Assembly: GCA_001464795.1 (NCBI GenBank)
Contig: LNEB01000003.1
Location: forward strand, 237,062-301,061
Direction of reading: 5' to 3'
Origin: Bdellovibrionales bacterium Ga0074139
GTDB lineage: Bacteria > Bdellovibrionota > Bdellovibrionia > Bdellovibrionales > Bdellovibrionaceae
Length of the DNA stretch: 64,000 nucleotides
The notes beneath the pieces were generated by a model, which did not search any database, had not been told where the DNA came from, and was given only the letters and a program-made list of their open reading frames with translations. Each line of letters begins with the position of its first letter. Positions within the stretch are counted from its first letter, which is position 1. The translations under genes and the position numbers were made by a program. Positions 62,074 to 64,000 of the stretch are shown one piece after another.

Positions 62074-64000
62074 TTAGGGAGCACCTAATCCTGTGTAGTT
62101 TTTGTTTGTAATAAGACCATGAATTCGTGAACGCTTAGATTCCACACCCAATGACATTGTGTCAGTCGCAAGCTTAGGATCTAGAGTAGAGAATCTTCCT
62201 TCAACACCCGTTGATCTTAATGTCATGCGGTTGTTTTTGAAGTAAGTTCCTTCCATTGCAAAATCAAGTTCCACACCAGGTCCCGCCATTGAAATGGCCA
62301 TGGCTAAAGTGATTTGATTTGTCATAGCTGCACGGCCGAATTCTGCATAAGCAGCTGTGTATTGGGCTCTGTTGCCTTTTCGTGAACGCATCTTGTTCAA
62401 AGCCGTCTGCATCTGAAGAGTTGCATAGGTTGTCTCGTTTAACAGTTGAGCTTCACAATTCTGATTATCCGTAACAGTTTTGCAAAGTGAAGATCCCTTT
62501 AATGCATAAGCTGATTTTACACGGTTTTCTGTTAACTTTCTCATAGAACCAGAAGACCTACCTGCAACAGCACTCATTAATCGAGACGTATTTTCATCTG
62601 TCATTGTGATATTAAGCACGATGTTTGTGAAATCAAGATCATGATTCACATTTGGCATTTCAATACGGATCTGATTAAGACCTGTTTCACTGATCAAGTT
62701 TTGCAAATTTCTGTAGAGTGTTCGAGTCGATGAGTTATCATCCTGATAAACCCAAGTGAATCGACCAAATGTATTGCTGATAGCTGGCTCATTTGTTGTC
62801 AGATCTTTAGCATCATAACTGACTCCATAAAAACCTTTTGAAAAGGTCGTGTGCGAAGAAAAAGCACGAGTCTTAGTTGTGAAGTCGTAAACTCCAATTT
62901 GAGCATTCAATTTCAAGTTATCAACATACATATCTGATACTTGGCTTGTTTGAATTGTGCTTTGTGAACTTGTCGCATTTAAGAATATTGGCACACCAAA
63001 GAAGAAGCTAGAGGCTTTACCTTTAGATTTACGCTTAAACTTTTCAACCTTTGTTACCGGTGTGAGTTCTGGGCTAAGAACATTTTGATCTAAAAATTTC
63101 TGAGCTGCCAAAACGTTACCACGAACGAGGTCTTGGTAAACTTTGCGTCCATCATCAGATTTAAGATTTATCAAGTAACTGAATCCATCATCCGAATTGT
63201 TAAACGCTGTGCGAGCTGCGCTACCAATTGCAACACCGGCTCCGTTAGCCACTGACTTGAGCTCAGAGCTCGTAATCTTAACATAAACATCAGTCTCTGT
63301 GACTTTCTCAACATGAGTCTCCCAAGTTCCTTGAGCAAGACGCACGTTCGTAACTCCAGCTAAGTTAAGTCCAAGACCAGCAACGTAAATCATTCCACCT
63401 TTAGATCTGTAAGTAACACTGTCACCCACGTTCCATTGGTAAAGTGCTGTCACACCCATAGGAGCAGATTTGTAACCATTTGTCGCTTTAGCTTTTGCAA
63501 GACTATTGAAGTAACGAACAGAAGAAATCTCAGTTCCCTTCATTGGCATTAAACCAACTTGAGCCCAGAAATTAGCAGCGGCACCAGAAGCATTTGCAAA
63601 ATAGAATCCTAATGCAGCTCCAATACCACCTTCAAGAAGCTCAAAACTAGATTTCTGATAAAGGTTAGCATGACGAGTGATATCAAGTTTGTTGAAGCTT
63701 CCATCACGAGCGAGTTCCGCTTGATCGACAGCAACAATTCCAGTTCCAAAATCATAATCTAAATAAAAGAGAGGCTGAACACGCGCTCTTAAGCTGCGCT
63801 CGGGTTGCTCTTGATCTGGATCTGGTGCTGGTTCACCATCAAGGCCTCCGCCGTCTGTTTCTCCGCCATCAGTATTACCACCGTCGGACTCTCCTCCGTC
63901 GGTTTCGCCACCATCAGTGTTTCCATTTGTAGATCCACCATCAGTGTTTCCATTTGTAGATCCACCATCAGTGTTTCCATTTGTAGATCCACCATCAGTG
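62074..64000 (-). CDS. Large repeat-containing secreted-type protein (5' end beyond the window)
   Basis: The frame runs from the stop at 62074 to the window edge without a stop, so at least 640 residues are encoded. The visible N-terminal part is a Gly/Asp/Thr/Asn-rich repeat (T-D-G-G units, mostly STNGN spacers). After ERSLRARVQPLFYLDYDFG comes a hydrophobic, glycine-rich stretch (FELLEGGIGAALGFYFANAS) and a beta-rich C-terminal ~490 residues containing paired Cys. No family recognised. An internal ATG at 63549 should not be taken as the start. Confidence 0.75.
   Translation of the reverse strand, partial: TDGGSTNGNTDGGSTNGNTDGGSTNGNTDGGETDGGESDGGNTDGGETDGGGLDGEPAPDPDQEQPERSLRARVQPLFYLDYDFGTGIVAVDQAELARDGSFNKLDITRHANLYQKSSFELLEGGIGAALGFYFANASGAAANFWAQVGLMPMKGTEISSVRYFNSLAKAKATNGYKSAPMGVTALYQWNVGDSVTYRSKGGMIYVAGLGLNLAGVTNVRLAQGTWETHVEKVTETDVYVKITSSELKSVANGAGVAIGSAARTAFNNSDDGFSYLINLKSDDGRKVYQDLVRGNVLAAQKFLDQNVLSPELTPVTKVEKFKRKSKGKASSFFFGVPIFLNATSSQSTIQTSQVSDMYVDNLKLNAQIGVYDFTTKTRAFSSHTTFSKGFYGVSYDAKDLTTNEPAISNTFGRFTWVYQDDNSSTRTLYRNLQNLISETGLNQIRIEMPNVNHDLDFTNIVLNITMTDENTSRLMSAVAGRSSGSMRKLTENRVKSAYALKGSSLCKTVTDNQNCEAQLLNETTYATLQMQTALNKMRSRKGNRAQYTAAYAEFGRAAMTNQITLAMAISMAGPGVELDFAMEGTYFKNNRMTLRSTGVEGRFSTLDPKLATDTMSLGVESKRSRIHGLITNKNYTGLGAP
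63908..64000 (-). repeat. 27-base coding tandem repeat (nine-residue unit)
   Basis: Unit of 27 bases, about 3.4 copies visible, encoding TDGGSTNGN. It passes through the window edge, so total copy number is unknown. A degenerate series of TDGGE/DGGN units continues downstream in the gene to about 63830. Confidence 0.9.

Noticed and set aside
62072..62093. Terminator between the HTTM gene and the convergent repeat protein
   Set aside because: An ATTAGG/CCTAAT stem exists but the T run is displaced, so support is weak.
63789..63995. Methionine-rich open frame in the repeat region
   Set aside because: It is another frame of the TDGG repeat; the repeated MVDLQMETL pattern is only the repeat read out of frame.
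63908..64000. Repeat array mistaken for CRISPR
   Set aside because: Repeats are contiguous, in phase with the coding frame and without unique spacers.

Overview
This 64 kb window is chromosomal DNA from a Gram-negative bacterium with a compact, AT-leaning genome. The gene set points to the Bdellovibrionota, perhaps a Pseudobdellovibrio- or Bdellovibrio-like organism: a complete Mpl/LdcA murein-recycling pair, a CdaA c-di-AMP module beside ftsH, a long purine operon, large secreted proteins with YadA-head and tail-fibre-like repeats, and many secreted or membrane proteins of unknown family. This placement is inference; there is no rRNA or other phylogenetic marker beyond the housekeeping proteins. 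No stretch longer than about 200 bases lacks a gene, and genes are packed with 4-base ATGA or TAATG overlaps.

Layout. 0-8 kb: end of an unknown gene, a small ORF, a hemolysin III family membrane protein, mutS, then a lipoprotein translationally coupled to a 1229-residue repeat-rich secreted protein. 7.8-20.3 kb (minus strand): one probable operon, purM-purN-X-purB-purC-purS-purQ-purL-purF-ldcA-serine hydrolase-mpl. X is a flavoprotein-like unknown, and the last three genes recycle or trim murein peptides. purD, purE, purK, purH and purA are not in the window. 20.4-22.0 kb: a beta-barrel protein and a solitary RAYT (REP-associated tyrosine transposase) element bounded by 35-base inverted repeats. 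22.0-29.9 kb (minus): sodium symporter, der, era, rnc, mtaB, mnmA and a cysteine desulfurase, an RNA-processing and tRNA-thiolation operon. 31.1-37.8 kb (minus): tilS-ftsH-cdaA-cdaR-glmM-pdxJ-tsaE.

37.8-44.3 kb is the most unusual part. A membrane protein with a degenerate spermidine-synthase core meets, tail to tail, a tight five-gene operon of three PP-loop (asparagine-synthetase-like) proteins, a cupin and an unknown protein. I could not match this operon to a known pathway. It has its own divergent promoter region and looks more AT-rich than its surroundings.

44.3-64 kb is accessory: secreted and membrane proteins, a frameshifted CHAP-domain gene, an S41 peptidase, a lipid-transfer-like SRPBCC protein, glpX, pgsA, tRNA-Gly(GCC), a YdjM-type membrane hydrolase with an in-frame stop at codon 5, a secreted HExxH protein, a sodium:solute symporter, an HTTM protein, and the 3' part of a large protein whose N-terminal side is a Gly/Asp-rich 27-base repeat running off the window edge.
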